Assembly: GCF_010820565.1 (NCBI RefSeq)
Contig: NZ_JAAIJQ010000007.1
Coordinates: 42,310 to 106,309, forward strand
From: Thiorhodococcus minor
GTDB lineage: Bacteria; Pseudomonadota; Gammaproteobacteria; Chromatiales; Chromatiaceae
Direction: 5' to 3'
DNA length: 64,000 nucleotides
Shown piece by piece: positions 33,230 to 42,154 of the stretch. Every line of letters starts with the position of its first letter. Positions within the stretch are counted from its first letter, which is position 1. The position numbers and the translations under genes were made by a program. Under the pieces are notes generated by a model, which worked only from the letters and a program-made list of their open reading frames with translations, made no database searches and was not told where the DNA came from.

Positions 33230-35314
33230 ATGAGTCCAGGAAAGGTCTATTCATTCGACATCTTCGAAACCTTGTTGACACGGCGCACGGCGACTGCGGT
33301 TGGGGTTTTCTGTGTGATGCAGCATGAGCTGCGGGCGCGTGATCGTCCCGAGCTCCCGCTTCAGCTCGTCGAAGAATTCTTCGAGATCAGGACGTCCGCA
33401 GAGCGGCGCGCGCGCAAGCGCTCGGATCTCGACGAGATCGATCTCGACCAGATCTACGCCCAGATCGCCAGCCGCTTTCCGGAGGTGCCTGTCGAGCTGA
33501 TCGAGGAGATCAAGCGGCTTGAGCTGGACACCGAGGCCGAGCTCGTCGTTGGAATTCCGCGGAACATCGAGCGAGCTCACCGGCTGCTGGACGATGGGCA
33601 TCGGGTCATCCTGGTCAGCGATATGTATCTCGGCGAGGAGGATCTGCGTCGCCTGCTCCAGGTCGTCGACGAGCGGCTGGCCAAGTGTCCCATCTATGTC
33701 TCCTCGCGCTTCAAGGAGACCAAGCTCTCGGGCGGTTTGTATCGCCGGGTGCTGGAGGCCGAAGGGCTGCGGCCGAGGCAGTTGGCCCACTATGGGCACA
33801 ACCCGAGGTCGGACTACAAGTCGCCGCGTGCGCTGGGCATCCGGGCGACCCTGGACAAGACGCCGCTGCTCTTGGAGGTCGAGCACCATTACCTAGAAGA
33901 AAATCACCTCTTTTCCCAGCTCCTGGCGGGTGTCGGCAAGACGTATCGCATCCTGCACCCCGACGCCTCGCCACAGGCAATCGTGGGCGCCAGTCTGGCT
34001 GGCCCCATGTTCTACGGCTACATCCTGGACGTGCTCCTGCGGGCCAAGGCCCTCGGGCTGTCCCGGCTGTATTTCATCGCCCGCGACGGCATGGTCTTTC
34101 TCAAGATGGCCGAGGCGATCGCGCGCGAGCAAGGCATCGACATCGAGCTCAGATACCTCTACGGCTCGCGCCGCGCCTTTCGGCTTCCCTCGGTTTTCGA
34201 GATCACGCCGCGCGAGCATGGCTGGCTCGCGGAGCGCATCCCGGCCCTGTCCCTGGCGATGCTGGCCGAGCGCGTCGAGATGTCTCCCGAGGAGCTGCGC
34301 GCGCTGCTGCCAGAGTGGCTGCGGGGCGGTATCCAGGATCTGGATGCCTCTCTTTCCGAGGGGCTCACCAAGACCGTCCTGCGCCAGCTCAATTTGGTCC
34401 CGGCGATTCGGCAGCGGATCCTGGAGAATGCCAGGAAGGCGAGGGCGGAAGTGGTGGCCTATTTGTCCCAGGAGGGCTTCTTCGACGTCGACCGTGTCGG
34501 CACCGTCGACATCGGCTGGATGGGGGGCAGTCAGGACGCGCTCTACAAGATCGCCGCCTCGCACAAGCGGGATGTCGAGATCCAAGGCTTCTATTTCGGC
34601 CTCTTCCATTATTCGCCCTACACATCGACGAAGAACGCCAAGACGGCCTACGCCATCATCCCGAATCACACGGAAGACAACATCGTCGCCTTGCACACCG
34701 AGCTGCTCGCCCAGGCCGATCACGGCCAGACGATCGGCTTCAGGCGAGAGGAAGACGGCCGCGTCGAGCCGATTCTTCGCGACGATGGCGCCCATCTGCG
34801 CGACTGGGGTGTCGGCGACTTCCATGCGGGCGTCGATTGGTTCGCCCGGGAGTACGCGCGTCTGTCGCGCACCTATCCACTGGTCGCGCAGAGCTTCCTC
34901 AGTGTCATCCCGAGACTCTTTTGCGCCATGAAGAAGCCAAGCCCGCTGATTGCCGAGACGCTGGGCAGTATTCCCTATTCCGGGGACCACTGCGACCTGA
35001 GGCTGCGCGAGAGCGCTCCCGCCTTCGATCTTCGGCAGGCCTTTGCCTACAGCTTCTCGGAGCGGTACGAAAATCGGCGTTTGATGACCGAGTGGTACGA
35101 GGCCACACTCGCGCGCAGCGCCTTTCCCGTGAGGCTGGTGCTGAGACTGCACCCCCTTGCACAGGGGGCGAAATTCGCGCTCAAGCACTCGGTGCTGGTC
35201 GCCATCGACAAGCTCAAGGCGGCGCTCGACGACCTGATCAGCGAATACGAGGCGCGTACTCTGAAGACGCTCAGGGTCCGCAAGACCACGAGCCTCGATG
35301 ATATGGATCCATGA
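33230..35314 (+). CDS. HAD-superfamily protein fused to an uncharacterised C-terminal module (COG5610-like), paralog 1
   Basis: 694 residues from ATG 33230. Residues 1-210 are a HAD fold: motif I SFDIFETLLTR, motif II VILVSDMYL, motif III Lys in ETKLSGG, and motif IV HYGHNPRSDY. Motif IV normally reads GDNPxSD, so one metal-binding Asp is His here and phosphatase activity is doubtful. The rest (about 260-690) is a module shared with 39779-41836 and 42155-43549, marked by RLYFIARDGMVFLKMAEAIA, YLYGSRRAFRL, VDIGWMGGSQDALYK and FYFGLF. Such proteins occur in capsule and O-antigen loci, function unknown. The start lacks a strong ribosome binding site; alternatives upstream add sequence with no homology to the other paralogs. 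Confidence 0.75.
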   Translation: MSPGKVYSFDIFETLLTRRTATAVGVFCVMQHELRARDRPELPLQLVEEFFEIRTSAERRARKRSDLDEIDLDQIYAQIASRFPEVPVELIEEIKRLELDTEAELVVGIPRNIERAHRLLDDGHRVILVSDMYLGEEDLRRLLQVVDERLAKCPIYVSSRFKETKLSGGLYRRVLEAEGLRPRQLAHYGHNPRSDYKSPRALGIRATLDKTPLLLEVEHHYLEENHLFSQLLAGVGKTYRILHPDASPQAIVGASLAGPMFYGYILDVLLRAKALGLSRLYFIARDGMVFLKMAEAIAREQGIDIELRYLYGSRRAFRLPSVFEITPREHGWLAERIPALSLAMLAERVEMSPEELRALLPEWLRGGIQDLDASLSEGLTKTVLRQLNLVPAIRQRILENARKARAEVVAYLSQEGFFDVDRVGTVDIGWMGGSQDALYKIAASHKRDVEIQGFYFGLFHYSPYTSTKNAKTAYAIIPNHTEDNIVALHTELLAQADHGQTIGFRREEDGRVEPILRDDGAHLRDWGVGDFHAGVDWFAREYARLSRTYPLVAQSFLSVIPRLFCAMKKPSPLIAETLGSIPYSGDHCDLRLRESAPAFDLRQAFAYSFSERYENRRLMTEWYEATLARSAFPVRLVLRLHPLAQGAKFALKHSVLVAIDKLKAALDDLISEYEARTLKTLRVRKTTSLDDMDP

Positions 35315-35324
35315 GGACAGAATG

Positions 35325-35490
35325 GGCAGTCAGCCACCAGAGGCCAGCTTCCAGCCGCGGCCGTGTCGAGAGGGGCACCGGGCGACGACTTCATCCGCTC
35401 GGTCGGCACTGTCAAGCACCATGCGCCGGCAAGCCAGCTGTCGCACCTAAAGAGCTGGCCGCTGAAGGCTGGAAGCTGACCGCTCTTTCA
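35325..35490. repeat. Short inverted arms of the GCTGGAAGCTGAC type
   Basis: The left arm about 35325-35360 (GGGCAGTCAGCCACCAGAGG then CCAGCTTCCAGCC) and the right arm about 35450-35490 (GCTGGCCGCTGAAGGCTGGA then AGCTGACCGCTCTTT) are near-complements about 90 bases apart. The right arm closely resembles that at 32831-32871. They lie between paralog 1 and the glycosyltransferase gene. Confidence 0.5.
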
Positions 35491-35573
35491 CAGAATAAGG
35501 GAACAGCAGAGAAGCATCCCGCCTACTAAGCCCCTTGGCCGCCGGGGGCGTCCGCCCTGGAGTACTGAGATCA

Positions 35574-37712
35574 ATGAGCTCTCCCGCCGTCAGCGTTGCG
35601 CTGCCCGTCTATAACGTCGCTCCCCATCTGCGGGCCTGCCTAGACTCCATCATCGGGCAGGAATTCCAAGACATGGAGATCATCTGCGTCAACGATGGCT
35701 CGACGGATGAGTCGCCCGAGATCCTGGCGGAATATGCGGCCAAGGATCCGAGGATCCGCATCGTCAATCAGCCGAACAAGGGGCTGTCCTCGACACGCAA
35801 TACGGCGCTGCAGCACGTGCGCGGGCGTTATCTGCTGCATGTGGACTCGGACGACATCCTGAGGCGGGACGCTGTGGCCTTGCTCTATGAGGAGTGTGAG
35901 CGGACCCAGGCGGATTTCATCGTCTTCTATCACAGCATGATCGAGGGCGATCGGGAATTCGATTCCTGGTACTACGATTTCGACCAGTGGAGCCTCGAGC
36001 CCAAGGCGACGCTGGAGCAGAAGCTGGAGATCCTCCACTACCACTACACCTGGTCGAAGTTCTTCCGCATGGACTTCCTCAAGCAGCACGACTTCCGCTT
36101 CCCGGACGGACTGCAGTTCGACGACAACATCTATCACTGGCAGGTGCTTCTCGCGGCGAAGAAGGTGGTCATCCTGCCGCAGAAGCTCTACCGCTATCGC
36201 ATGCGCAGCGGGTCGATCATGTGGCACCGTGGTCGACACCATCTGGACATCTTCTACATCTTTGGCGAAGGCAAGCGGGTCTTCAAAGAGCGGGGCGTCT
36301 ATGACGCAGTCTTCCGCGACTTCATGCAGTACAAGATGAGCCTGCAGTATTTCTGGATGCGCGATATCGAGCCGCGTTTCCGCTGGCAGGGATACAGCGG
36401 CATCCTGGAGGGAATGACGGAGGACGAGGAGCGCTTCGTTCGCGACCATGGCGAGGAATTGCTGGATCCCGAGGCCCTGCATTTCTACCGGCGGCTCTTC
36501 GCCTCCAGGCTCTATCGGCATGCTGGCCGCGTGCCGACCGTTGCCATGCTGGTGGCGCGGCGCTATCTCTCCTCGGCACGTGCGCGGACCCGCTCCGCGC
36601 TGCAGCGGGCCCGCGCGCGCGTCTCGGGCTGGCGCTGGATGCAGCCGATCAAACATCGCGTGCTGGGACGCCGTTTGATCATGGATCCTCAGTGCGCCGA
36701 GCTTGCGGCCCGTGCCAACGACTATCAGAGCGTGGCGACCTACTGGATCGACTTCTGGCGCTCCTACCTGCGTGAGCGCGAAGACGAGATGCCCAAGCTG
36801 CTGGAGGACGTCAAGCGGGGTCTGTCGGAGAACGATCAGGCGCTGGTCGATGTCTTCTACCGGATCTACGAGAAATATCTTCCGGAATGCGCCGACTACA
36901 GCAAGTTCATGCTGCACAAGGACCTGCTCTGGCGCCCGAAAGAGCGCTTCCTGCAGAGCACCCGGCCGGCAGTCCAGGTCGACAGCCGCTACCAGCCCTT
37001 CCTCGACGAGTATCCCTGGCTGTCCGCCGATGTCTTCGCGGCGCTCTACGGGACGCACTGCTTTCCGCGTGACCTGCGGGGGCGTCTCCGAGCCCATGGC
37101 GACGTGATCGACGCCGGCGCCTTCATCGGCGATTCGGCGGTGCAATTCGCCGACTTCTGCCCCAATGCCCGGGTGCTCGCGCTCGAGCCCGACCCGGTGA
37201 ACTTCAAGCGATTGCAGGAGAACGTCAAGCAGTTCGGGCTGGATGGGCGGATCATCCCCGAGCCCGTGGGGCTCCATGACCACCAAGGCAGCTTCCAGAT
37301 GCACCATCACGGGGTCACGGACTTCCCGGATCAGGGGACCAGCCTTCTGAACGACTTTCGGCAGGAAGATGGCGATCAGGGCGCGGACCTCATCACTTGC
37401 GAGCTGACGACCATCGACGCCTTGGTGGAGAAGCACGGCCTGCGTCCAGTGCTGATCAAACTGGATATCGAAGGGGTCGAGAAGGAGGCGCTGCTCGGTG
37501 CCCGAGAGACGCTGATGCGCTATCGTCCCGCGCTCATCGTCAGTGTGTATCATCACCCGAAGGACTTTTTCGAGATCAAGCCTTGGCTGGAGTCGCTCGA
37601 TCTTGGCTACTGCTTCGCGTTCCGGCGCATCGATATGCAGGCGCCCGTCTCGGACATGGTGATGCTGTGCTATCCGCCGCTCGCGAGCCTGGGTGGGCGC
37701 GCAAGCGACTGA
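35574..37712 (+). CDS. GT2 glycosyltransferase fused to FkbM-family methyltransferase
   Basis: 712 residues from ATG 35574. The N-terminal 250 residues are a GT-A family 2 glycosyltransferase (SVALPVYNVAPHLRACLDSI, CVNDGSTDES, LLHVDSDD with the DxD metal motif, HYTWSKFF). A middle region of about 180 residues is helical and basic, with no recognised domain. The last 240 are an FkbM-type methyltransferase (GDVIDAGAFIGDSAVQFADF, ALEPDPVNFKRLQENVKQF, VLIKLDIEGVEKEALLGA). The protein would transfer a sugar and O-methylate it or its acceptor. It sits with UDP-sugar enzymes and HAD-module paralogs in what is probably a polysaccharide or glycan locus. Confidence 0.87.
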   Translation: MSSPAVSVALPVYNVAPHLRACLDSIIGQEFQDMEIICVNDGSTDESPEILAEYAAKDPRIRIVNQPNKGLSSTRNTALQHVRGRYLLHVDSDDILRRDAVALLYEECERTQADFIVFYHSMIEGDREFDSWYYDFDQWSLEPKATLEQKLEILHYHYTWSKFFRMDFLKQHDFRFPDGLQFDDNIYHWQVLLAAKKVVILPQKLYRYRMRSGSIMWHRGRHHLDIFYIFGEGKRVFKERGVYDAVFRDFMQYKMSLQYFWMRDIEPRFRWQGYSGILEGMTEDEERFVRDHGEELLDPEALHFYRRLFASRLYRHAGRVPTVAMLVARRYLSSARARTRSALQRARARVSGWRWMQPIKHRVLGRRLIMDPQCAELAARANDYQSVATYWIDFWRSYLREREDEMPKLLEDVKRGLSENDQALVDVFYRIYEKYLPECADYSKFMLHKDLLWRPKERFLQSTRPAVQVDSRYQPFLDEYPWLSADVFAALYGTHCFPRDLRGRLRAHGDVIDAGAFIGDSAVQFADFCPNARVLALEPDPVNFKRLQENVKQFGLDGRIIPEPVGLHDHQGSFQMHHHGVTDFPDQGTSLLNDFRQEDGDQGADLITCELTTIDALVEKHGLRPVLIKLDIEGVEKEALLGARETLMRYRPALIVSVYHHPKDFFEIKPWLESLDLGYCFAFRRIDMQAPVSDMVMLCYPPLASLGGRASD

Positions 37713-37837
37713 GAGGCTGCTGCGCGGCGAGCGCCGCAGCTTGCCTTTGTCCAGCCAATGGTGCGACGCGGACCCATGGGGCGAGAGAAGAATGACCTTC
37801 AGGTTTATTGGGGAGGCGTGACGATGAGAAGCTTGGC

Positions 37838-38797
37838 ATGAAGACACTTCACAAACGAGTGCTGATCACCGGCGGCGCAGGCTTTCTGGGGAGCCGGCTG
37901 TGCGAGCGGCTGCTAGACGCGGACTGCGAGGTGCTGTGCGTCGATAACTTTTTCACGGCCACCAAGGACAACATCAGCCACCTGTTCGGCAATCCGCATT
38001 TCGAGCTGATGCGGCACGACGTGACCTTCCCGCTCTATCTGGAGGTCGACGAGATCTACAATCTCGCCTGCCCGGCGTCACCCGTGCACTATCAGTTCGA
38101 CCCTGTCCAGACGACCAAGACCAGCGTGCATGGCGCCATCAATATGCTGGGATTGGCCAAGCGGACCAAGGCCAAGATCTTTCAGGCCTCGACCAGCGAG
38201 GTCTATGGCGATCCCGAGTACCACCCCCAGCCGGAGAGCTACTGGGGGCGGGTGAATCCGATCGGACCTCGGGCCTGCTACGACGAGGGCAAGCGCTGCG
38301 CCGAGACGCTCTTCTTCGATTATCACCGCCAGCATGGCCTGCGCATCAAGGTGGCGCGCATCTTCAACACCTATGGCCCAGGCATGCACCCCAACGATGG
38401 GCGCGTCGTCTCCAACTTCATCGTCCAAGCGCTCAAGGGAGAGCCCATCACCCTCTATGGCGACGGCATGCAGACGCGCTCCTTCTGCTATGTCGACGAC
38501 ATGATCGAGGGCTTCGTGCGGCTCATGGCGACCGAGGATGTGGTGACGGGTCCGATCAATCTCGGTAATCCCACCGAGTTCACCATGCGCGAGCTCGCCG
38601 AGAAGATCCTCCAGCTCACCGGCTCGCGCGCGAAGCTGGAGCAGCGGCCCTTGCCTCAGGACGATCCCAAGCAGCGCCAGCCCGACATCACCCTGGCGCG
38701 CGAGCATCTGGACTGGCAGCCCAAGATTCCACTCGATCAGGGCCTGCGCCTGACCATCGACTATTTCGAAAAGCTACTGGGCCGAGGGCTGCTATGA
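37838..38797 (+). CDS. UDP-glucuronate decarboxylase (UDP-xylose synthase)
   Basis: 319 residues from ATG 37838. An extended SDR with NAD-binding [29 protein letters not shown], the STSEVYGDP active-site strand, the catalytic Y-x-x-x-K in [12 protein letters not shown], and the [20 protein letters not shown] segment typical of UXS. The enzyme oxidises UDP-glucuronate at C4 and decarboxylates it to UDP-xylose. Its stop overlaps the galE start (ATGA), so the two are coupled. The product would supply xylose to a surface glycan. Confidence 0.92.
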   Translation: MKTLHKRVLITGGAGFLGSRLCERLLDADCEVLCVDNFFTATKDNISHLFGNPHFELMRHDVTFPLYLEVDEIYNLACPASPVHYQFDPVQTTKTSVHGAINMLGLAKRTKAKIFQASTSEVYGDPEYHPQPESYWGRVNPIGPRACYDEGKRCAETLFFDYHRQHGLRIKVARIFNTYGPGMHPNDGRVVSNFIVQALKGEPITLYGDGMQTRSFCYVDDMIEGFVRLMATEDVVTGPINLGNPTEFTMRELAEKILQLTGSRAKLEQRPLPQDDPKQRQPDITLAREHLDWQPKIPLDQGLRLTIDYFEKLLGRGLL

Positions 38798-39768
38798 CTC
38801 AGATTCTGGTGACGGGCGGCGCGGGCTACATCGGCAGCCAGACCTGCAAGGCACTGGCCGCGGCGGGCCATGCGCCAGTCGCCGTCGACAATCTGGTCTA
38901 TGGCCACCCTTGGGCGGTGCGCTGGGGGCCACTGGAGGTCGGCGACATCTCAGATCGCGATTTCCTCGACGCCGTCATCGAGAAGTACAAGCCGGAGGCG
39001 GTCATCCACTTCGCCGCTTATGCCTATGTGGGGGAGTCGACGCGGGATCCGGGCCGCTACTATCGCAACAATGTGGCAGGCACCTTGACGCTGCTCGAGG
39101 CGATGCGCGATCAGGGTATTCCGCACATCATCTTTTCGAGCACCTGCGCGACCTACGGGAATCCCGAGACGACACCGATCGCCGAGGATCACCCGCAGCG
39201 GCCCATCAACCCCTATGGCGCCTCCAAGCTCATGGTCGAGCGCATGCTGGCGGATTTTCAGGCGGCCCATGGCCTTGGCTGGATCGCGCTGCGCTACTTC
39301 AACGCGGCTGGGGCGGATCCGGACGGCGAGGTGGGGGAGGCGCACGATCCCGAAACCCATCTCATCCCGCTCGCGCTGCAAGCGGCCCTGAGCGGGGAGC
39401 CTGTCCTCAAGGTGTTCGGCGACGATTATCCGACGCCGGACGGGAGCTGCATCCGGGACTACATCCACATCAGCGATCTGGCGGACGCCCACGTCCGAAG
39501 CCTGGGCTATCTGCGCGATGGCGGTGAGAGCGGCGCCTTCAATCTGGGGACCGGCAAGGGCGCCTCCGTCTTCGAGGTCATCGATTGTATCGAGCGGGTC
39601 TCGGGCCGGTCCGTGCCGCGCGAGATCGTCGAGCGCCGCGCCGGCGATCCGCCAGTGCTCTATGCGGATGCCCAGAAGGCGCAGCGCCTGCTCGGCTGGT
39701 CGCCGCGCTACACCGAGCTCTCCGAGACCGTTACGCATGCCTGGCGCTGGCTCCAGTCGCATCAATGA
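38794..39768 (+). CDS. galE: UDP-glucose 4-epimerase
   Basis: 324 residues. NAD-binding motif [18 protein letters not shown], then [12 protein letters not shown], the [11 protein letters not shown] strand, and the catalytic Y-x-x-x-K in [31 protein letters not shown] is typical of GalE. It interconverts UDP-glucose and UDP-galactose (or the GlcNAc forms). It is coupled to the upstream UXS by a 4-base overlap and is followed 10 bases later by the second HAD-module protein, so all belong to one transcript. Confidence 0.93.
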   Translation: MTQILVTGGAGYIGSQTCKALAAAGHAPVAVDNLVYGHPWAVRWGPLEVGDISDRDFLDAVIEKYKPEAVIHFAAYAYVGESTRDPGRYYRNNVAGTLTLLEAMRDQGIPHIIFSSTCATYGNPETTPIAEDHPQRPINPYGASKLMVERMLADFQAAHGLGWIALRYFNAAGADPDGEVGEAHDPETHLIPLALQAALSGEPVLKVFGDDYPTPDGSCIRDYIHISDLADAHVRSLGYLRDGGESGAFNLGTGKGASVFEVIDCIERVSGRSVPREIVERRAGDPPVLYADAQKAQRLLGWSPRYTELSETVTHAWRWLQSHQ

Positions 39769-39778
39769 GTCGCGCGCC

Positions 39779-41836
39779 ATGATCCATTCCTTCGACGTCT
39801 TCGACACCCTGATCACGCGCCGCGTCGCGACGCCGCGCGGTGTCTTCGTCGCCATGCAGCGGCAGCTCGCGGCGCAGCATCCCGAGCTGCCGAGACCCCT
39901 GCTGGAGCGCTTCGCCCACGAGCGGATGCACGCCGAGCAGAGTGCGCGCATCCAGGCGCGGGAGCAGGCCCCAGCGGACACAGGCCTCATTCCGGAAGAG
40001 ATCGACATCGAGGACGTCTATCGCTGGCTCGTGAGTCAGCATGGGCTCGACGCGGATTGGATCGCGCGCTTCATCGAGATCGAGCTGGCGGCCGAAGAGC
40101 GTTTCATCATCGGCGTGCCAGAGATGCTCGCGCGCTTTCGCGCCTTGGTGGCCAAGGGCGAGCGCATTCTCCTGCTCTCGGATATGTACCTGAGACGGCA
40201 GGATTTGGCGCGCTTGCTCGACAAGGTCGACCCCGCGCTCCTCCAGCACGCCAGCCTCTATCTCTCCTCCGAGGTCAAGCTGAACAAGGCCTCGGGTCTG
40301 ATGTTCGACCATGTCGCGGCGCAAGAGGGCATCGCGCCGGGCGCCATTCACCATATCGGCGACAACCCCCATAGCGATGTCCGTCGCGCGCGCGAGCGCG
40401 GCTGTCAGGTGACCTTCTTCGACGCTTGCCACTTGACGCTGGACGAGTCCTTCGAGCGCAACGAGGACGATCTCGGCTGGCAGGTCTCGGTCGGCCTCTT
40501 TCGCGAATCGCGGCTCTCTCTACCCACCGACGCGGCACGGGTCGGTGGAAGCTACGCGGCCATGGTGCTGCTGCCCTTCGTCCTCTGGGTCTTGGACCAG
40601 GCCCGCGAGGCAGGGAGAAAGCGGCTGTACTTCTTCGCGCGCGACGGACAGATCCTCCTGGAGATCGCGCGGCGGCTATCGGTCGAGGATCTGGAGCTGC
40701 GCTACCTGCACGTCTCTCGTCTGGCCCTGCATCGCTGCGTCAATACGGACTTCGAGGCCTTCCTGGACTGGGTCTTCGTCTCACATCAGGGCATGACGAT
40801 CGAGGACGTCGCTCACCGCGTCACCTCAGACCCTGGCGATCTGGTCGACCACTTGCTGGGCTGTGTGGACGCGGCTTTGAGTCGTGAGGATCTGCTCACG
40901 GACAAGCAGCGCATGGCGCTGCGGAATCGCTTCAAGTCCGATCCCGATCTCAGGGCGCGAGTGATGGGGCTCGTGTCCAGCGAGCGCGAGCGGGTGCTGC
41001 GCTACCTGGATCAGGAAGGGCTCGCGCGCCTCGACGATGCCTGCGTGGTCGACATCGGCTGGAGCGGGAGCATTCAAGATTCACTGCTTCAGGTGCTGCG
41101 GACACATGGCTCGGTCGATGGCGGGCCGCTCGCCGGCTACTACTGGGGACTGCAGCGGCATACGCTCACCGACCTCGGTGCCAACCTCAAGTCCTCCTTC
41201 GCCTTCCATCCGGACAGCTTTTGGCGCGACCCGGCGGCGCTACGCGAGCTGGTCGAGTGCTTCACCGCGGCCGATCATGGCAGCACCCTCGGGTACCGCG
41301 AGAACGGCGGACGCATTGAGCCCATCCTCAACGCCGAGGGTCCCGAGGTGCTCGCCTGGGGTCTTCGAGACTTCAGGCGGGGCGTGGACTTCTTCGTCGG
41401 CCGCATCATCGGGATGCTGGGGCAAGATGAGATCCTCGCGCTCATGCCCTACTATTTCAGGCGCTTGGAGCACCTCATTCAGCGGCCGAGCCGGGTCCTG
41501 GCCAGCGCCATGGGACGCTTTCCCTACTCGCCGGATCCGACCGGGATGCTCCTCCCCTTCGCCCCACCCATCGACGGGCTCGACGCCATGCGGTTCCAGA
41601 TGAGCTCCGGGACTCGACGCGGGCGCATCACGCGCTGGCGCCAGGGGAGTCTCGCCAACAGCGACCCCTGGGTCCGCTATCTGCTCTCGTCCAAGTCCAC
41701 GGCCTTCTTCGCCTTGCTCAAAGGGCTCCACCCACGTGGCCTTGTGCATCTCTTGCCCTACCCCATGATCTCCTGGGTGAAGCGTACATTTCCGGCGCCC
41801 ATGCTGCGTGCCTGTCGGTCGATCTTGCGGATCTAG
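39779..41836 (+). CDS. HAD-superfamily protein fused to an uncharacterised C-terminal module (COG5610-like), paralog 2
   Basis: 685 residues from ATG 39779. The HAD part has motif I SFDVFDTLITR, motif II ILLLSDMYL, motif III Lys in EVKLNKASG, and a full motif IV HIGDNPHSDV, so unlike paralog 1 its metal site is complete. The module has RLYFFARDGQILLEIARRL, YLHVSRLAL, VVDIGWSGSIQDSLLQVLR, YYWGLQR and FTAADHGSTLGY. The Asp-Gly of FARDG and the D-G-W-x-G-x-x-Q-D string are conserved across all three paralogs and are candidates for an active site. It is 10 bases after galE. Confidence 0.75.
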   Translation: MIHSFDVFDTLITRRVATPRGVFVAMQRQLAAQHPELPRPLLERFAHERMHAEQSARIQAREQAPADTGLIPEEIDIEDVYRWLVSQHGLDADWIARFIEIELAAEERFIIGVPEMLARFRALVAKGERILLLSDMYLRRQDLARLLDKVDPALLQHASLYLSSEVKLNKASGLMFDHVAAQEGIAPGAIHHIGDNPHSDVRRARERGCQVTFFDACHLTLDESFERNEDDLGWQVSVGLFRESRLSLPTDAARVGGSYAAMVLLPFVLWVLDQAREAGRKRLYFFARDGQILLEIARRLSVEDLELRYLHVSRLALHRCVNTDFEAFLDWVFVSHQGMTIEDVAHRVTSDPGDLVDHLLGCVDAALSREDLLTDKQRMALRNRFKSDPDLRARVMGLVSSERERVLRYLDQEGLARLDDACVVDIGWSGSIQDSLLQVLRTHGSVDGGPLAGYYWGLQRHTLTDLGANLKSSFAFHPDSFWRDPAALRELVECFTAADHGSTLGYRENGGRIEPILNAEGPEVLAWGLRDFRRGVDFFVGRIIGMLGQDEILALMPYYFRRLEHLIQRPSRVLASAMGRFPYSPDPTGMLLPFAPPIDGLDAMRFQMSSGTRRGRITRWRQGSLANSDPWVRYLLSSKSTAFFALLKGLHPRGLVHLLPYPMISWVKRTFPAPMLRACRSILRI

Positions 41837-42154
41837 GTCGAGACCCTCGGATGCAGGCTTCTTGTCCGGGTGCGCCTCAACTTGCGGTCTGCTTCGCCGG
41901 TGCGGGCGTTCGAAGCGGCGGCTAGCCGCAGTCTGCCCGCCATGGTCGCGCCCGCCAACGAAAGTGAGAATGATGCTAAGCTCGCGGCGCCAGCCAAGGG
42001 TGTCCGCGCTCGCCCGCGGTCGGGAGCCGGCGCAGATCGTCGCTCCGGGGACTGATGCGGATGATCGCCGGGGCGGCCTAGGGCGCAGCCAGGTCCTTAC
42101 GGCTGGCACGCGGCAAATGACCTCTCCGAGGACGAGCGGACGACCTCCAGACTA
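41837..42154. other. Intergenic region between paralogs 2 and 3
   Basis: 318 bases with no convincing gene. A 12-base palindrome GCGGCTAGCCGC sits at 41918-41929 and could be a weak hairpin after paralog 2. Nothing else recognised. Confidence 0.4.

Noticed and set aside
35640..37847. Long minus-strand open frame of about 735 codons opposite the glycosyltransferase gene
   Set aside because: It mirrors the plus-strand GT2-FkbM gene codon for codon; in high-GC DNA antisense frames stay open by chance. It has no domain homology, and the plus strand has clear glycosyltransferase and FkbM motifs.
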